Part shown: piece by piece, positions 25,315 through 33,837 of the stretch
Layout: every line of letters starts with the position of its first letter
How positions within the stretch are numbered: the first letter of the stretch is position 1
Assembly: GCA_037130755.1 (NCBI GenBank)
Contig: JBAXSI010000018.1
Coordinates: 1-64,000 of the forward strand
DNA length: 64,000 nucleotides
Direction: 5' to 3'
DNA from: UBA10649 sp037130755
Lineage (GTDB): Bacteria; Actinomycetota; Actinomycetes; S36-B12
Translations under genes and position numbers: made by a program
The notes under the pieces: model-generated
Told to the model about the DNA's origin: nothing
What the model saw: the letters and a program-made list of their open reading frames with translations, nothing else
Database searches by the model: none

Positions 25315-25326
25315 GATACTCCGAGG
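25315..25326 (+). promoter_or_regulatory. -10 element of leaderless promoter, PLP decarboxylase
   Basis: GATACT, 6 nt, ATG. The 6-nt spacer CCGAGG resembles a Shine-Dalgarno but touches the start codon, so leaderless initiation fits better. Confidence 0.45.
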
Positions 25327-26706
25327 ATGAGCTTTCGCCCTGAGGCATACGACGGCCCGCTGGATCGCGCCAGCATCCACGCCCGCTCCTGGCTGGCGGG
25401 CCTTCCGGACCGCCGCATCCCACCGGTCGGCGACGTCGATTCGATCGCCGCGGAACTGGGTGGGCCACTGCCGGAGGGCTCCACCGATCCCGCGGCGGTG
25501 GTCGACCTGCTTGCCCGGCATGTCGAGCCGGGGCTCATGTCCATGGGTTCGGGACGATTCTTCGGCTGGGTGATCGGTGGTGCGCTCCCGGCGGCTCTAG
25601 GGGCCGACTGGCTGGTCAGCGCCTGGGACCAGAACGCTGCGATCCGCTTCGCGACGCCGGGCGTCATCGGGGCCGAGCAGGCAGCGGCCGCCTGGCTCCT
25701 GGACCTCATGTCCCTGCCGTCCGGCGCGCAGGTGTCCTTCGTGACGGGCGGAACGACCGCCAACTTCGCCGGCTTGGCCGCCGGCCGACAGCGGGTGCTC
25801 GAGTCCGCTGGCTGGGATCTCGACAGCGATGGGCTGGCCGGCTCCCCGCGCGTCACCGTGATCGTGGGCGCTGATCGGCACAGCTCCGTCGACATCGCGC
25901 TGCGCTACCTCGGACTCGGCGCTCCCACGCCGGTCGACGCCGACGACCAAGGGCGGATCCGACCTGAGGCCCTCGTCGCCGCACTGGAGCGCATCGACGG
26001 TCCGCTCATCGTCGCGCTGCAGGCGGGCAACCTGCACTCGGGTGCCTTTGACGCCGTCGGTGAGTGCGCCGACCTGGTGCACGATCGCGGGGGATGGGTG
26101 CACGTCGACGGCGCGTTCGGGCTCTGGGCGGCGGCCTCGCCGCGGCTGCGCGAACTCGTGCCCGGACTTGAGCGAGCCGACTCGTGGGCTACCGATGCCC
26201 ACAAGTCCCTGAACACCCCCTACGACTGCGGGATCGCCATCGTTCGCGATCCCGCGGCGCTGCGGTCGGCCTTCGGGTTCAGGGCTGCCTACCTCGTCCA
26301 GTCCGAGGGTCCGGCCGACCCCTTCGAGACGGTCCCTGAGTTCTCGCGCCGCGCCCGGGGCGTGCCCGTCTGGGCCGCCCTGCGATCGCTCGGGCGGGCC
26401 GGCGTCGCCGACCTCATCGAAGGGTTCGTCGCCAACGCCCAGGCGATCGCGGCCGGCATCGCCGAGATCCCCGGCGCGCGGATCCTCAACGATGTCGTCT
26501 TCTCGCAGGTGTCGGTCGCTTTCGAAAGCGACGAGCGGACCCGCCTCGTCACCCAACGACTGCTGGCCGATGGCGTGACGTGGATGTCAGGGTCGAGGTG
26601 GCGGGGTCACGACGTCATGAGGGTGTCGGTGAGCAACTGGTCGACCGATGCTCGCGACGTCCAGATGAGCATCGAGGCCGTCCGGCGTGCGGCGGGCACG
26701 GCCTAG
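25327..26706 (+). CDS. PLP-dependent group II decarboxylase-like protein
   Basis: The 459-residue protein is a fold-type I enzyme related to aromatic amino acid and glutamate decarboxylases. It has SMGSGRFFGWVIGGALPAA near the N-terminus, FVTGGTTANFAGL at the cofactor phosphate site, WVHVDGAFGLWA with the PLP-ring Asp, and ADSWATDAHKSLNTPYDCG with the Schiff-base Lys293. The C-terminal small domain ends in VMRVSVSNWSTD. The substrate is not predictable; tyrosine decarboxylase-like proteins of this type are common in actinobacteria. The small acidic gene that follows is on the other strand. Confidence 0.88.
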   Translation: MSFRPEAYDGPLDRASIHARSWLAGLPDRRIPPVGDVDSIAAELGGPLPEGSTDPAAVVDLLARHVEPGLMSMGSGRFFGWVIGGALPAALGADWLVSAWDQNAAIRFATPGVIGAEQAAAAWLLDLMSLPSGAQVSFVTGGTTANFAGLAAGRQRVLESAGWDLDSDGLAGSPRVTVIVGADRHSSVDIALRYLGLGAPTPVDADDQGRIRPEALVAALERIDGPLIVALQAGNLHSGAFDAVGECADLVHDRGGWVHVDGAFGLWAAASPRLRELVPGLERADSWATDAHKSLNTPYDCGIAIVRDPAALRSAFGFRAAYLVQSEGPADPFETVPEFSRRARGVPVWAALRSLGRAGVADLIEGFVANAQAIAAGIAEIPGARILNDVVFSQVSVAFESDERTRLVTQRLLADGVTWMSGSRWRGHDVMRVSVSNWSTDARDVQMSIEAVRRAAGTA

Positions 26707-26716
26707 CGGAAGCCGT

Positions 26717-26926
26717 CTACTCGATCGGTCGAAGGCTCATCGGGCCGTAGACGACATGGTCGTCCTCGAAGAGCACGACGCCTTCGATCCCGGAGTCGAG
26801 CAGCTCCTGCCACGTCTCGCCGATCCACGTCTCGGCATCGGACTGAGTGGGGAACTCCTGCGAATGGGGCGGCTGCTGGTCGACCGGCTGGCCTTCGCTG
26901 TCGGTGTAGTGCCAGGTCCAGGGCAT
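26717..26926 (-). CDS. Small acidic protein of unknown function
   Basis: The 69-residue protein begins MPWTWHYTDSEGQ and contains SDAETWIGETWQELLDSGIE and VVLFEDDHVVYGPMSL. This pattern is conserved in small actinobacterial proteins I have seen but cannot name. There is no signal peptide, membrane segment or metal motif. GGAG 6 nt upstream of ATG and strong G/C third positions support it as a real gene. It lies 14 bp upstream of nothing related: the aldo-keto reductase stop is just beyond its start, so the two may be co-transcribed from the reductase promoter. Confidence 0.75.
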   Translation of the reverse strand: MPWTWHYTDSEGQPVDQQPPHSQEFPTQSDAETWIGETWQELLDSGIEGVVLFEDDHVVYGPMSLRPIE

Positions 26927-26940
26927 CGGGACTCCTCAGG

Positions 26941-27942
26941 TCAGGGACGGGTGCTCGGGGAGACGGTCAGGGCGGGATCGGCCGTCACGACATCGCCCAG
27001 GGCCAAGTCGATCGCACTGAGCACATCCGCGTCGAGTGTCACGCCCGATGCCTTCGCATTGTCGACGATCTGCGCGGGGCGGGAGGCTCCGACGATGGCC
27101 GACGAGACATTGGGGTTGGCGAGCACCCACGCGATGGCGAGCTGGGCCGGCGTGAGGCCAAGGTCCGCGGCGATCGGCAGGAGGCGTTGGACGGCGGTGA
27201 GGACGTCGTCGCGGAGCCAGCGCGACACCATGTTCGCGCCCTCCTCGGACGCGTTGGCCCGTGAGTCCGCCGGCGGCTGCTCGCCCGGCAGGTACTTCCC
27301 CGTCAGGACCCCCTGCGCAATGGGCGACCACACGATCTGGCCGACACCGAGCTCCTCGCTGGTGGGCACGACCTCGGGCTCGATGACGCGCCACAGCATC
27401 GAGTACTGCGGCTGGTTGGAGACGATGCGGTCGAAGCCCATCTCCTCGGCCAGGCGCACCGCCTCGCGGATCTCCGCGGCCGTCCACTCCGACACCCCGA
27501 CGTAGAGGACCTTGCCCTGGCGGACGAGGTCGTCGAATGCCCGAAGTGTCTCCTCGAGCGGGGTCTCGTAGTCGAAGCGGTGCGCCTGGTACAGGTCGAC
27601 GTAGTCGGTGTGCAGTCGACGCAGCGAGTTGTGGCAGGACTCCATGATGTGCTTGCGCGACAGCCCACGGTCGTTCACGCCGGGGCCGGTCGGCCAGTAC
27701 ACCTTGGTGAAGATCTCGATGCCCTCGCGGCGTTGCCCCTTGAGCGCCTCGCCCATCACGGCCTCGGCCTTGGTGCCCGCGTAGACGTCGGCCGTGTCGA
27801 AGGTCGTGATGCCGGCATCGAGTGCTGCATGGATCGTGGCATGCGCGGTGGGATCGTCGACGTGGCCGCCATGCGTCACCCAGTTGCCGAACGTGATCTC
27901 GCTGACCTTCAGGCCGCTGCGGCCGAGGTGGCGGAACTTCAT
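26941..27942 (-). CDS. Aldo/keto reductase (voltage-gated K+ channel beta-subunit-like branch)
   Basis: The 333-residue NADPH-dependent reductase shows the (beta/alpha)8 barrel landmarks. These are FDTADVYAGTKAEAVMG (catalytic Asp and Tyr), IEIFTKVYWPTG (Lys), VDLYQAHRFDY (His), and the cofactor-binding SPIAQGVLTGKY and IVGASRPAQIVDN. It groups by eye with the Kv-beta/YghZ-type AKRs rather than the plant-type ones. GGGAGAG about 6 nt before the ATG supports the start. Substrate is likely a small aldehyde or methylglyoxal; this is inferred from the branch. Confidence 0.9.
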   Translation of the reverse strand: MKFRHLGRSGLKVSEITFGNWVTHGGHVDDPTAHATIHAALDAGITTFDTADVYAGTKAEAVMGEALKGQRREGIEIFTKVYWPTGPGVNDRGLSRKHIMESCHNSLRRLHTDYVDLYQAHRFDYETPLEETLRAFDDLVRQGKVLYVGVSEWTAAEIREAVRLAEEMGFDRIVSNQPQYSMLWRVIEPEVVPTSEELGVGQIVWSPIAQGVLTGKYLPGEQPPADSRANASEEGANMVSRWLRDDVLTAVQRLLPIAADLGLTPAQLAIAWVLANPNVSSAIVGASRPAQIVDNAKASGVTLDADVLSAIDLALGDVVTADPALTVSPSTRP

Positions 27943-27975
27943 GGTCTCTCCCGGACGTGCGATCGGCGTTGGGTA

Positions 27976-28596
27976 CTAGGCCTTCGGGGTCTTGGGTGCC
28001 TTCGGCGGGACCGGCGCACCGCCGCGCCTGACGCGGGGCGGTGGCAGTCGAAGGCGGCGCAACTGCAGCGATCGCATCACCGCGTAAAGCGTGATGCCCT
28101 TGCGGTCGGCGGCCTCGGGGAACACCGTCTTGGCACGCAGGTTGAGCTGGACCAGCAGGACGACCGTGTCGACGATGATCAGCGCGGTGAGGGCGAAGAA
28201 CGCGATGGTGACGAACGACTGGACGGTCGCGTTGCGCAGGAACCCCAGCAGCAGGACGGCGATCGCGAAGAAGATGAAGTACTCGGCCAGGGTGAACCTG
28301 GAGTCGACGAAGTCGCGGGTGAACGCCTTGGCGGGGCCCTTGTCCCGTGCGGGCAGGTAGCGCTCGTCGCCGGCCATCATGGCCGCGCGCGACTTGGCTC
28401 GCTCGTCGCGGTCGCGCTCCCGGGCGGCCTTCTTGGCCTCCTTGGGGTCCGATGGGATCTTCATCTGGCTCTTGCGCGCGGCCTCGGCCTCGCGGCGGGA
28501 CGGCGTGGGCCGGCCCTTGCCGCTGGTGGGGGACGACTCTTCCGAGGCCGGCACGGAGGCCTGGTCGTCGGCGGGGGTCGACTTACGTCCGAACAT
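27976..28596 (-). CDS. DUF3043 family membrane protein
   Basis: The 206-residue protein has a long, charged cytoplasmic N-terminus (Lys/Arg/Glu-rich, GRPTPSRREAEAARKSQM and then KEAKKAARERDRDERAKS), the conserved YLPARDKGPAKAFTRDFVDS motif, two membrane helices (FIFFAIAVLLLGFL and IAFFALTALIIVDTVVLL), and a basic Pro-rich tail. The family is actinobacterial and of unknown function. A TAGGCT box ends 8 nt before the ATG, close to leaderless. It is divergent from pspA with an 82-bp gap, which may link it to envelope stress. Confidence 0.85.
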   Translation of the reverse strand: MFGRKSTPADDQASVPASEESSPTSGKGRPTPSRREAEAARKSQMKIPSDPKEAKKAARERDRDERAKSRAAMMAGDERYLPARDKGPAKAFTRDFVDSRFTLAEYFIFFAIAVLLLGFLRNATVQSFVTIAFFALTALIIVDTVVLLVQLNLRAKTVFPEAADRKGITLYAVMRSLQLRRLRLPPPRVRRGGAPVPPKAPKTPKA

Positions 28597-28678
28597 GATC
28601 CGTGAGCCTATCCGGTGCGCGCCCAGGCGCCGACGCATAGGCTGGTGGGGACGTTCCCGTCTAGAAGGGTTTGCGAAC

Positions 28679-29407
28679 ATGGGCCTGTGGCAGCGCTTTA
28701 AGCTGATCTTCTCGTCGAAGGCGAACAAGGCCCTCGACAAGGCCGAAGACCCCCGCGAGGTGCTCGACTACTCGTACGAGAAGCAGCTCGAGCTGCTCCA
28801 GAAGGTGCGCCGTGGCGTCGCCGACGTGGCAACCAGCCGCAAGCGCCTCGAGCTCCAGATCCAGGGCCTGTCGCAGCAGACGGCCAAGCTCGACGACCAG
28901 GCGCGCGCGGCACTCGCCGGCGGTCGTGAGGACCTGGCCCGCGAGGCGCTCACCCGCAAGAGCGGGCTGACGCAGCAGATCGCCGACCTGCAGGTGCAGC
29001 TGGCACAGTTGCAGGAGCAGGAGGAGAAGCTCACGGTCGCGTCGCAGCAACTGCAGGCGAAGGTCGAGGCGTTCCGCACCAAGAAGGAGACCATCAAGGC
29101 GACCTACTCGGCGGCCGAGGCGCAGACCAAGATCAGCGAGGCCGTCTCCGGCATCTCCTCCGAGCTTGGTGACGTAGGCATGGCGGTGCAGCGCGCCGAA
29201 GACAAGACCGCGCAGATGCAGGCGCGCGCTGGCGCGATCGACGAACTGCTTGCATCGGGCGCCCTGACCGACGCCACCGGCACCGGCAAGGACAGCCTCA
29301 CTCTCGAGCTCGAGCGCATGGCCAGCGAGCAGGACGTCAACTCGCAGCTGGATGCACTCAAGGCCGAGATCTCGGCCCCGGCGCCGAAGCCGGAGATCGA
29401 GGGCTAG
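28679..29407 (+). CDS. pspA: PspA/IM30 family envelope-stress protein
   Basis: The 242-residue protein is almost entirely alpha-helical coiled coil with the family start (MGLWQRFKLIFSSKANKALDKAEDP), the segment DYSYEKQLELLQKVRRGVAD, and Gln-rich heptads. PspA binds stressed inner membrane and forms ESCRT-III-like assemblies. It heads an operon with htpX and pspAB. AGAAGGG lies about 10 nt upstream of the ATG. No clgR or transmembrane PspM/PspN genes are nearby, unlike the mycobacterial psp locus. Confidence 0.93.
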   Translation: MGLWQRFKLIFSSKANKALDKAEDPREVLDYSYEKQLELLQKVRRGVADVATSRKRLELQIQGLSQQTAKLDDQARAALAGGREDLAREALTRKSGLTQQIADLQVQLAQLQEQEEKLTVASQQLQAKVEAFRTKKETIKATYSAAEAQTKISEAVSGISSELGDVGMAVQRAEDKTAQMQARAGAIDELLASGALTDATGTGKDSLTLELERMASEQDVNSQLDALKAEISAPAPKPEIEG

Positions 29408-29414
29408 GAGTCGC

Positions 29415-30317
29415 ATGGCGCGCACCCGGTACGGCACCGACCGGGGGCTCTCGGCTCGCATGGTCGGGACCCTGTTTGGGATTGGGCTGCTCTACGTCAT
29501 CATCGCTGGCGTACTGATCGCCGTTGGTGTCAACGCAGTCTTCGTTATCGCGATCAGTGCGGCCATGCTGTTCGGCCAATGGTGGTTCTCCGACTCCATG
29601 GCCATGGCGGCGATGAAGGCGGTCGTGGTCACGCCCGAGCAGGCACCCCAGCTGCATGCCGTCATCGACCGCATCTGCGCCATGGCGGACATGAAGAAAC
29701 CGCGGGTGGGCGTCGCGAACTCCGACATCCCCAATGCTTTCGCGACCGGCCGGTCGCCGAACCGCTCCGTCATCGTCGTGACGACGGGGATCCTGAAGCG
29801 ACTCGATGCAGAGGAGCTGGAGGGCGTCCTCGCCCACGAGCTCTCGCATGTCGCCCACCGCGACGTCACGGTGATGACGCTCGCATCGTTCACCGCCATC
29901 GTTGCCGGCTTCCTTATGCGCAGCGCGATGTGGGGGCAGATGGGCCGCAACCGCGACCAGAACACCGCACTCGTCGTCCTCGGCGTCACCGTGGTGAGCG
30001 TCGTTGTGTACTTCCTGTCGTTCATCCTTATGCGCGCGTTGTCCCGCTACCGCGAGCTCGGCGCCGATCGCGGTGCAGCGCTCCTCACCGGAAAGCCGAC
30101 GGCCCTGGCCCGGGCGCTGCAGAAGGTGTCTGGCGAGATCGCGGCGATCCCCACCAGGGACCTGCGCCAGATGGAGCCGGTCAGCGCGTTCGCGTTCGCG
30201 CCCGCCCTGAGCAGCGGCAAGGGTCTCAACCTCGGCCAGTTGTTCTCGACGCATCCCAGTCTGGAGAAGAGGCTCGAGCAGCTGGCGAGGATCTCCGCCG
30301 AGCTCGGCGAGCGGTAG
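29415..30317 (+). CDS. htpX: HtpX-like membrane zinc metalloprotease (M48)
   Basis: A 300-residue integral membrane protease. It has two N-terminal membrane helices (about 17-55), the zinc motif GVLAHELSHVAHRD (HExxH), two further helices (TLASFTAIVAGFLM and LVVLGVTVVSVVVYF), and the second Glu ligand in YRELGADRGAALLTG. HtpX degrades damaged membrane proteins. AGGAG 5 nt before the ATG and a 7-bp gap to pspA show co-transcription, placing proteolysis in the same response as PspA. Confidence 0.94.
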   Translation: MARTRYGTDRGLSARMVGTLFGIGLLYVIIAGVLIAVGVNAVFVIAISAAMLFGQWWFSDSMAMAAMKAVVVTPEQAPQLHAVIDRICAMADMKKPRVGVANSDIPNAFATGRSPNRSVIVVTTGILKRLDAEELEGVLAHELSHVAHRDVTVMTLASFTAIVAGFLMRSAMWGQMGRNRDQNTALVVLGVTVVSVVVYFLSFILMRALSRYRELGADRGAALLTGKPTALARALQKVSGEIAAIPTRDLRQMEPVSAFAFAPALSSGKGLNLGQLFSTHPSLEKRLEQLARISAELGER

Positions 30318-30321
30318 CCCG

Positions 30322-30903
30322 GTGGGCTTCTGGGACTCCGTGCTGGGCCGCACCAAGCCGACTGCCCCGAACCTGGATGCGCTGTTCGCGCTGCCGTCCG
30401 CTGCCATCACCTTGCAGGTCAGTCTCGACATGCTGCCGACAGGGCGCGGCTCGGTCGCCTTCCGCGCGCCGGAGGGCCGTGCGTTCGCCGACGTCGAGGC
30501 CGACGTGCGGAGCCTGCTGGACGCCGGCGGGGGAGTGCCCGTCGAGATCAAGCCGGACGCGTTCGGGTTCACCTGGCTCGTGACGTCGACCGATCCTGCC
30601 GACGTCGGGCAGGCGGTCACCGACGTCCACGCGGTCAACACGTCGCTGGTCGAGGCGGGGTTCGGCCCGCAACTGCTGTGCTCGCTGGTCTCGTTCGGCG
30701 ACCCGAGCGGCCAGGCACTGGCGATGGTCTACCTGTTCAAGCGCGGCACGTTCTACCCATTCGCGCCCGTCGGCGATGCAGCCACGAGCGAGCAGCGCGA
30801 CAACGTGCTCGAGTTGCGCGTGCGCGACCTGCTCCGGCTCGAGCTGCCACTCGAGGAGGACCTCACCCGCTGGTTCCCTGTGTGGGGCGCGCCCGGCCTG
30901 TAG
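30322..30903 (+). CDS. pspAB: PspA-associated protein PspAB
   Basis: The 193-residue soluble protein begins GFWDSVLGRTKPTAPNLDALFALPSA, the characteristic opening of PspAB. It ends with a Leu-rich acidic helix and FPVWGAPGL. PspAB proteins accompany PspA and HtpX in actinobacteria and archaea; their biochemical role is unknown. The GTG start lies 4 bp after htpX, so it is the third gene of the psp operon. The companion PspAA found in other lineages is not seen here. Confidence 0.85.
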   Translation: MGFWDSVLGRTKPTAPNLDALFALPSAAITLQVSLDMLPTGRGSVAFRAPEGRAFADVEADVRSLLDAGGGVPVEIKPDAFGFTWLVTSTDPADVGQAVTDVHAVNTSLVEAGFGPQLLCSLVSFGDPSGQALAMVYLFKRGTFYPFAPVGDAATSEQRDNVLELRVRDLLRLELPLEEDLTRWFPVWGAPGL

Positions 30904-30908
30904 TGCTC

Positions 30909-30924
30909 AGCCCCTCGGAGGGGG
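30909..30924. terminator. Weak hairpin between convergent pspAB and nadA
   Basis: CCCCT-CGG-AGGGG, a 5-bp G/C stem between the two stop codons. No T-tract on either strand. Confidence 0.3.
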
Positions 30925-32115
30925 TCAGTCGCGGGCAGCCGTCGTGCCGGGCAGCGACAGCATGCGATCGAGGGCGACGCGTGCCCAGTGCGCGGTGTCG
31001 GGATCCACGTCGATCCGGTTGACCACCGTTCCGGCGACGAGTGACTCCAGTGCCCACACCAGGTGCGGAAGGTCGATCCGGTTCATTGTCGAGCAGTAGC
31101 AGACGGTGCGGTCGAGGTAGACGATCTCCTTGTCGGGGTTCGCCAGGGCGAGCCGCTTCACCAGATTGAGCTCGGTGCCCACGGCCCAGGCAGTGCCCGG
31201 CTCGGCTGCGTTGACGGTCGCGATGATCTTCTCCGTCGACCCGACGTAGTCGGCCTTCTGCACGACCTCGTACTGGCACTCCGGGTGGACGATGACATTG
31301 ATGCCAGGAACCCGCTCGCGGACCTCATCGACGCAGTCGGGGGTGAAGCGGCCGTGCACCGAGCAGTGGCCCTTCCACAGGATCATCTTCGCGTCGCGCA
31401 GTTGCTCGGCGGTCAGGCCGCCGTCAGGCCGGTTCGGGTTGTAGACGACGCAGTCGTCGAGCGACAATCCCATGTCGCGCACTGCGGTGTTGCGGCCCAG
31501 GTGCTGGTCGGGGAGAAAGAGCACCTTCTCGCCCCGCTCGAACGCCCACTCCAGGCTGCGCTCGGCATTGCTCGACGTGCAGACCGCGCCGCCGTGCCGG
31601 CCGGTGAACGCCTTGATCGCCGCCGACGAGTTCATGTACGTGACCGGCACCGTCACGTCCGCGACCCCAGCGCGCTCAAGCGCCGCCCAGCACTCCTCGA
31701 CCTGGCCGATCACGGCCATGTCGGCCATCGAGCAGCCGGCCGCGAGGTCCGGGAGGATCACCTGCTGGTCGGGGGACGTGAGGATGTCCGCGCTCTCGGC
31801 CATGAAGTGCACGCCCTCGAAGACGATGAACTGCGCCTCGGGGTGGGCGGCGGCCTGCTGGGCCAGCTTGAACGAGTCGCCCGTCACGTCGGCGAACTCG
31901 ATCACCTCGTCGCGCTGGTAGTGGTGCCCCAGCACGAACACGCGGTCACCCAGAGTGGCCTTGGCCGCGGCGGCGCGCTCGCGCAGGGCGGGATCGGAGG
32001 CCGGCGGAAGGACTCCGGGGCACTCGACGCCGCGTTCGCTCTGCGGGTCAGAGCCGTGGCCGAGCAGGAGCAGGGCGAGCGGGGTCGGCTGGGGATCGGT
32101 GAACGTATTGCCCAT
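30925..32115 (-). CDS. nadA: Quinolinate synthase
   Basis: A 396-residue [4Fe-4S] enzyme that condenses iminoaspartate with dihydroxyacetone phosphate to give quinolinate for NAD. Motifs are VFVLGHHYQRDEVIEFAD, the three cluster Cys in AAGCSMADM, WKGHCSVHGRF and VCYCSTMN, HPECQYEV and the DYVGSTEKII stretch. The ATG at 32115 lies 6 nt after CAGACT. nadB and nadC are not adjacent, unlike the usual nadABC operon, so those are elsewhere or the iminoaspartate is made by aspartate dehydrogenase. Confidence 0.95.
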   Translation of the reverse strand: MGNTFTDPQPTPLALLLLGHGSDPQSERGVECPGVLPPASDPALRERAAAAKATLGDRVFVLGHHYQRDEVIEFADVTGDSFKLAQQAAAHPEAQFIVFEGVHFMAESADILTSPDQQVILPDLAAGCSMADMAVIGQVEECWAALERAGVADVTVPVTYMNSSAAIKAFTGRHGGAVCTSSNAERSLEWAFERGEKVLFLPDQHLGRNTAVRDMGLSLDDCVVYNPNRPDGGLTAEQLRDAKMILWKGHCSVHGRFTPDCVDEVRERVPGINVIVHPECQYEVVQKADYVGSTEKIIATVNAAEPGTAWAVGTELNLVKRLALANPDKEIVYLDRTVCYCSTMNRIDLPHLVWALESLVAGTVVNRIDVDPDTAHWARVALDRMLSLPGTTAARD

Positions 32116-32127
32116 CTGCACAGTCTG
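32116..32127 (-). promoter_or_regulatory. -10 element of leaderless promoter, nadA
   Basis: CAGACT, 6 nt, ATG of nadA; a weaker -10 than most. Confidence 0.4.
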
Positions 32128-32287
32128 GCATGGGCGCGAAACCCGCATCGGGGGGACTTTCGCGCAATCGCGGTACATGTGAGACTGTAGGGAATACAGC
32201 GGGTCCCGCTCGGGTTCCCGACACCAAAGCGAATCCTCCAGCCGCGCGGCGCACGTGCCCGCGGTGACGTTCCGAAAGGGCAGCAGC

Positions 32288-32650
32288 ATGACGGCAGACA
32301 CCACCACGACCGAGGCTCCGGTCACCGACGGCGTCCTCCTCACCGAGACCGCCGCCGCGAAGGTCAAGGCACTGCTCGAGTCCGAGGGTCGCGATGACCT
32401 CGCACTGCGCGTGGCTGTCCAGCCAGGCGGTTGCTCGGGCCTGCGCTACCAGCTCTTCTTCGACGACCGCAGCCTCGACGGCGACGTCGTCAAGGACTTC
32501 AGCGGCGTCGGTGTCGTCACCGACCGCATGAGCGCGCCGTACCTGAGCGGCGCGACCATCGACTTCGTCGACACGATCGAGAAGCAGGGCTTCACGATCG
32601 ACAACCCCAACGCCACGGGCTCGTGCGCGTGTGGAGACTCCTTCCACTAA
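32288..32650 (+). CDS. erpA: A-type iron-sulfur carrier (HesB/IscA/ErpA family)
   Basis: The 120-residue protein delivers Fe-S clusters to apo-enzymes. It has the family core LRVAVQPGGCSGLRYQLFF with the first Cys and the C-terminal pair GSCACGDSF. A preceding GAAAGG about 9 nt upstream supports the ATG, with a leader of roughly 90 nt. Possible clients encoded here include NadA, LipA and the Rieske protein QcrA. The M. tuberculosis counterpart is Rv2204c. A large perfect inverted repeat follows the stop by 6 bp. Confidence 0.92.
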   Translation: MTADTTTTEAPVTDGVLLTETAAAKVKALLESEGRDDLALRVAVQPGGCSGLRYQLFFDDRSLDGDVVKDFSGVGVVTDRMSAPYLSGATIDFVDTIEKQGFTIDNPNATGSCACGDSFH

Positions 32651-32656
32651 GCGCAC

Positions 32657-32754
32657 CACCCCCGTCACCATTTCGCCGAGTGGCGAGTCGTGGCCGCTTT
32701 GATCCCCGGATCGACGGCCACGACTCGCCACTCGGCGAAATGGTGACGGGGGTG
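32657..32754. repeat. Long inverted repeat with 40-bp perfect arms
   Basis: The left arm 32657-32696 and right arm 32715-32754 are exact reverse complements over 40 bp, around an 18-nt spacer that itself contains GATCC-CC-GGATC. The arms start CACCCCCGTCACCATTTCGC. It begins 6 bp after the erpA stop and could act as a strong terminator, but the perfect arms are much longer than any other hairpin in the window. This suggests a mobile or repeated palindromic element that extrudes as a cruciform. No second copy occurs in this window. Confidence 0.9.
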
Positions 32755-32818
32755 ACCGCGACGGCGCCGCGCATCGGCGGTGCGCCCAGCCATTCGGAGT
32801 GGCGGGGATGCCGAGGGG

Positions 32819-32832
32819 TAGGGTCGCCCACC
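32819..32832 (+). promoter_or_regulatory. -10 element, PfkB kinase gene
   Basis: TAGGGT with 8 nt before the GTG start: leaderless or with a 1-2 nt leader. Confidence 0.45.
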
Positions 32833-33819
32833 GTGGCTGTCCTCATCACCGGGTCCATCGCGACCGATCACCTCATGACCTTCCCGGGCAAGTTCTCGGA
32901 CTCGCTCGTGGCCGACAAGCTCGACAAGGTCTCACTGTCGTTCCTCGTCGACGAGCTCGAGGTGCGTCGGGGTGGGGTCGCCCCGAACATCGCCTTCGGA
33001 ATGGGCTGCCTCGGGCTTCGCCCGATCCTCGTCGGAGCGGTCGGTCCGGACTTCGCTGACTACGAGTCGTGGCTGCAGCGGCACAACGTCGACACCAGCG
33101 GCGTCCGCGTCTCGGACTCCCGGCACACCGCGCGCTTCGTCTGCACGACCGACAGCGAGCAGAACCAGATCGCCTCGTTCTACCCGGGAGCGATGTCCGA
33201 GGCACGCAACATCGAGCTGCGCCCGGTCGTCGACCGGATCGGCAAGACCGAACTCGTGCTGATCGGTGCCAACGACCCCGAGGCGATGCTGCGCCACACC
33301 GAGGAGTGCCGGTTCCGCGGGTACCCCTTCGCCGCGGACCCGTCGCAGCAGCTGGCCCGCATGGATGGTCCGGAGATCAAGCCGTTGATCGAGGGCGCCG
33401 CGTACTTGTTCACCAACGAGTACGAGGCCGCGCTCATCGAGCAGAAGACGGGCTGGTCGAACACCGACATCGGGGCGATCGTCGAGACGCGCGTGACCAC
33501 GCTGGGCCCGGACGGCGCCAAGGTGGAGCGCCGCGGGGAGTCGACGGTGCGCGTCACGGTTCCCGAGGAGGATCGTCGCGCTGACCCCACAGGGGTCGGC
33601 GATGCGTTCCGGGCCGGTTTCATCTCGGGCCAGGCCTGGGGGCTCTCCGACGAGCGATCCGCGCAGCTCGGTTCGCTGCTGGCCACCTACGTCATCGAGA
33701 CGGTGGGCACCCAGGAGTACGAGCTCGCACAGCGGCACTTCCTCGAGCGCATGGCCCGGACGTACGGGGACGACGCGGCGGCCGAGGTCGAGCCGCACAT
33801 CGCCTGCCCGCGGCCCTGA
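32833..33819 (+). CDS. PfkB-family carbohydrate/nucleoside kinase (adenosine kinase candidate)
   Basis: The 328-residue kinase has the ribokinase fold. Landmarks are AVLITGSIATDHLMTFPG at the start, the substrate-binding RRGGVAPNIAFGMGCLG, and the anion-hole/catalytic DPTGVGDAFRAGFISG near the C-terminus. By position beside ctaC-side genes and the Fe-S carrier it corresponds to M. tuberculosis Rv2202c, an adenosine kinase (AdoK), and the N-terminal FSDSLVADKLDKVSLSFLVD fits that enzyme. The adenosine specificity is inferred. aat follows 18 bp downstream. Confidence 0.87.
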   Translation: MAVLITGSIATDHLMTFPGKFSDSLVADKLDKVSLSFLVDELEVRRGGVAPNIAFGMGCLGLRPILVGAVGPDFADYESWLQRHNVDTSGVRVSDSRHTARFVCTTDSEQNQIASFYPGAMSEARNIELRPVVDRIGKTELVLIGANDPEAMLRHTEECRFRGYPFAADPSQQLARMDGPEIKPLIEGAAYLFTNEYEAALIEQKTGWSNTDIGAIVETRVTTLGPDGAKVERRGESTVRVTVPEEDRRADPTGVGDAFRAGFISGQAWGLSDERSAQLGSLLATYVIETVGTQEYELAQRHFLERMARTYGDDAAAEVEPHIACPRP

Positions 33820-33837
33820 TACCGGTCCCAGGACCGA

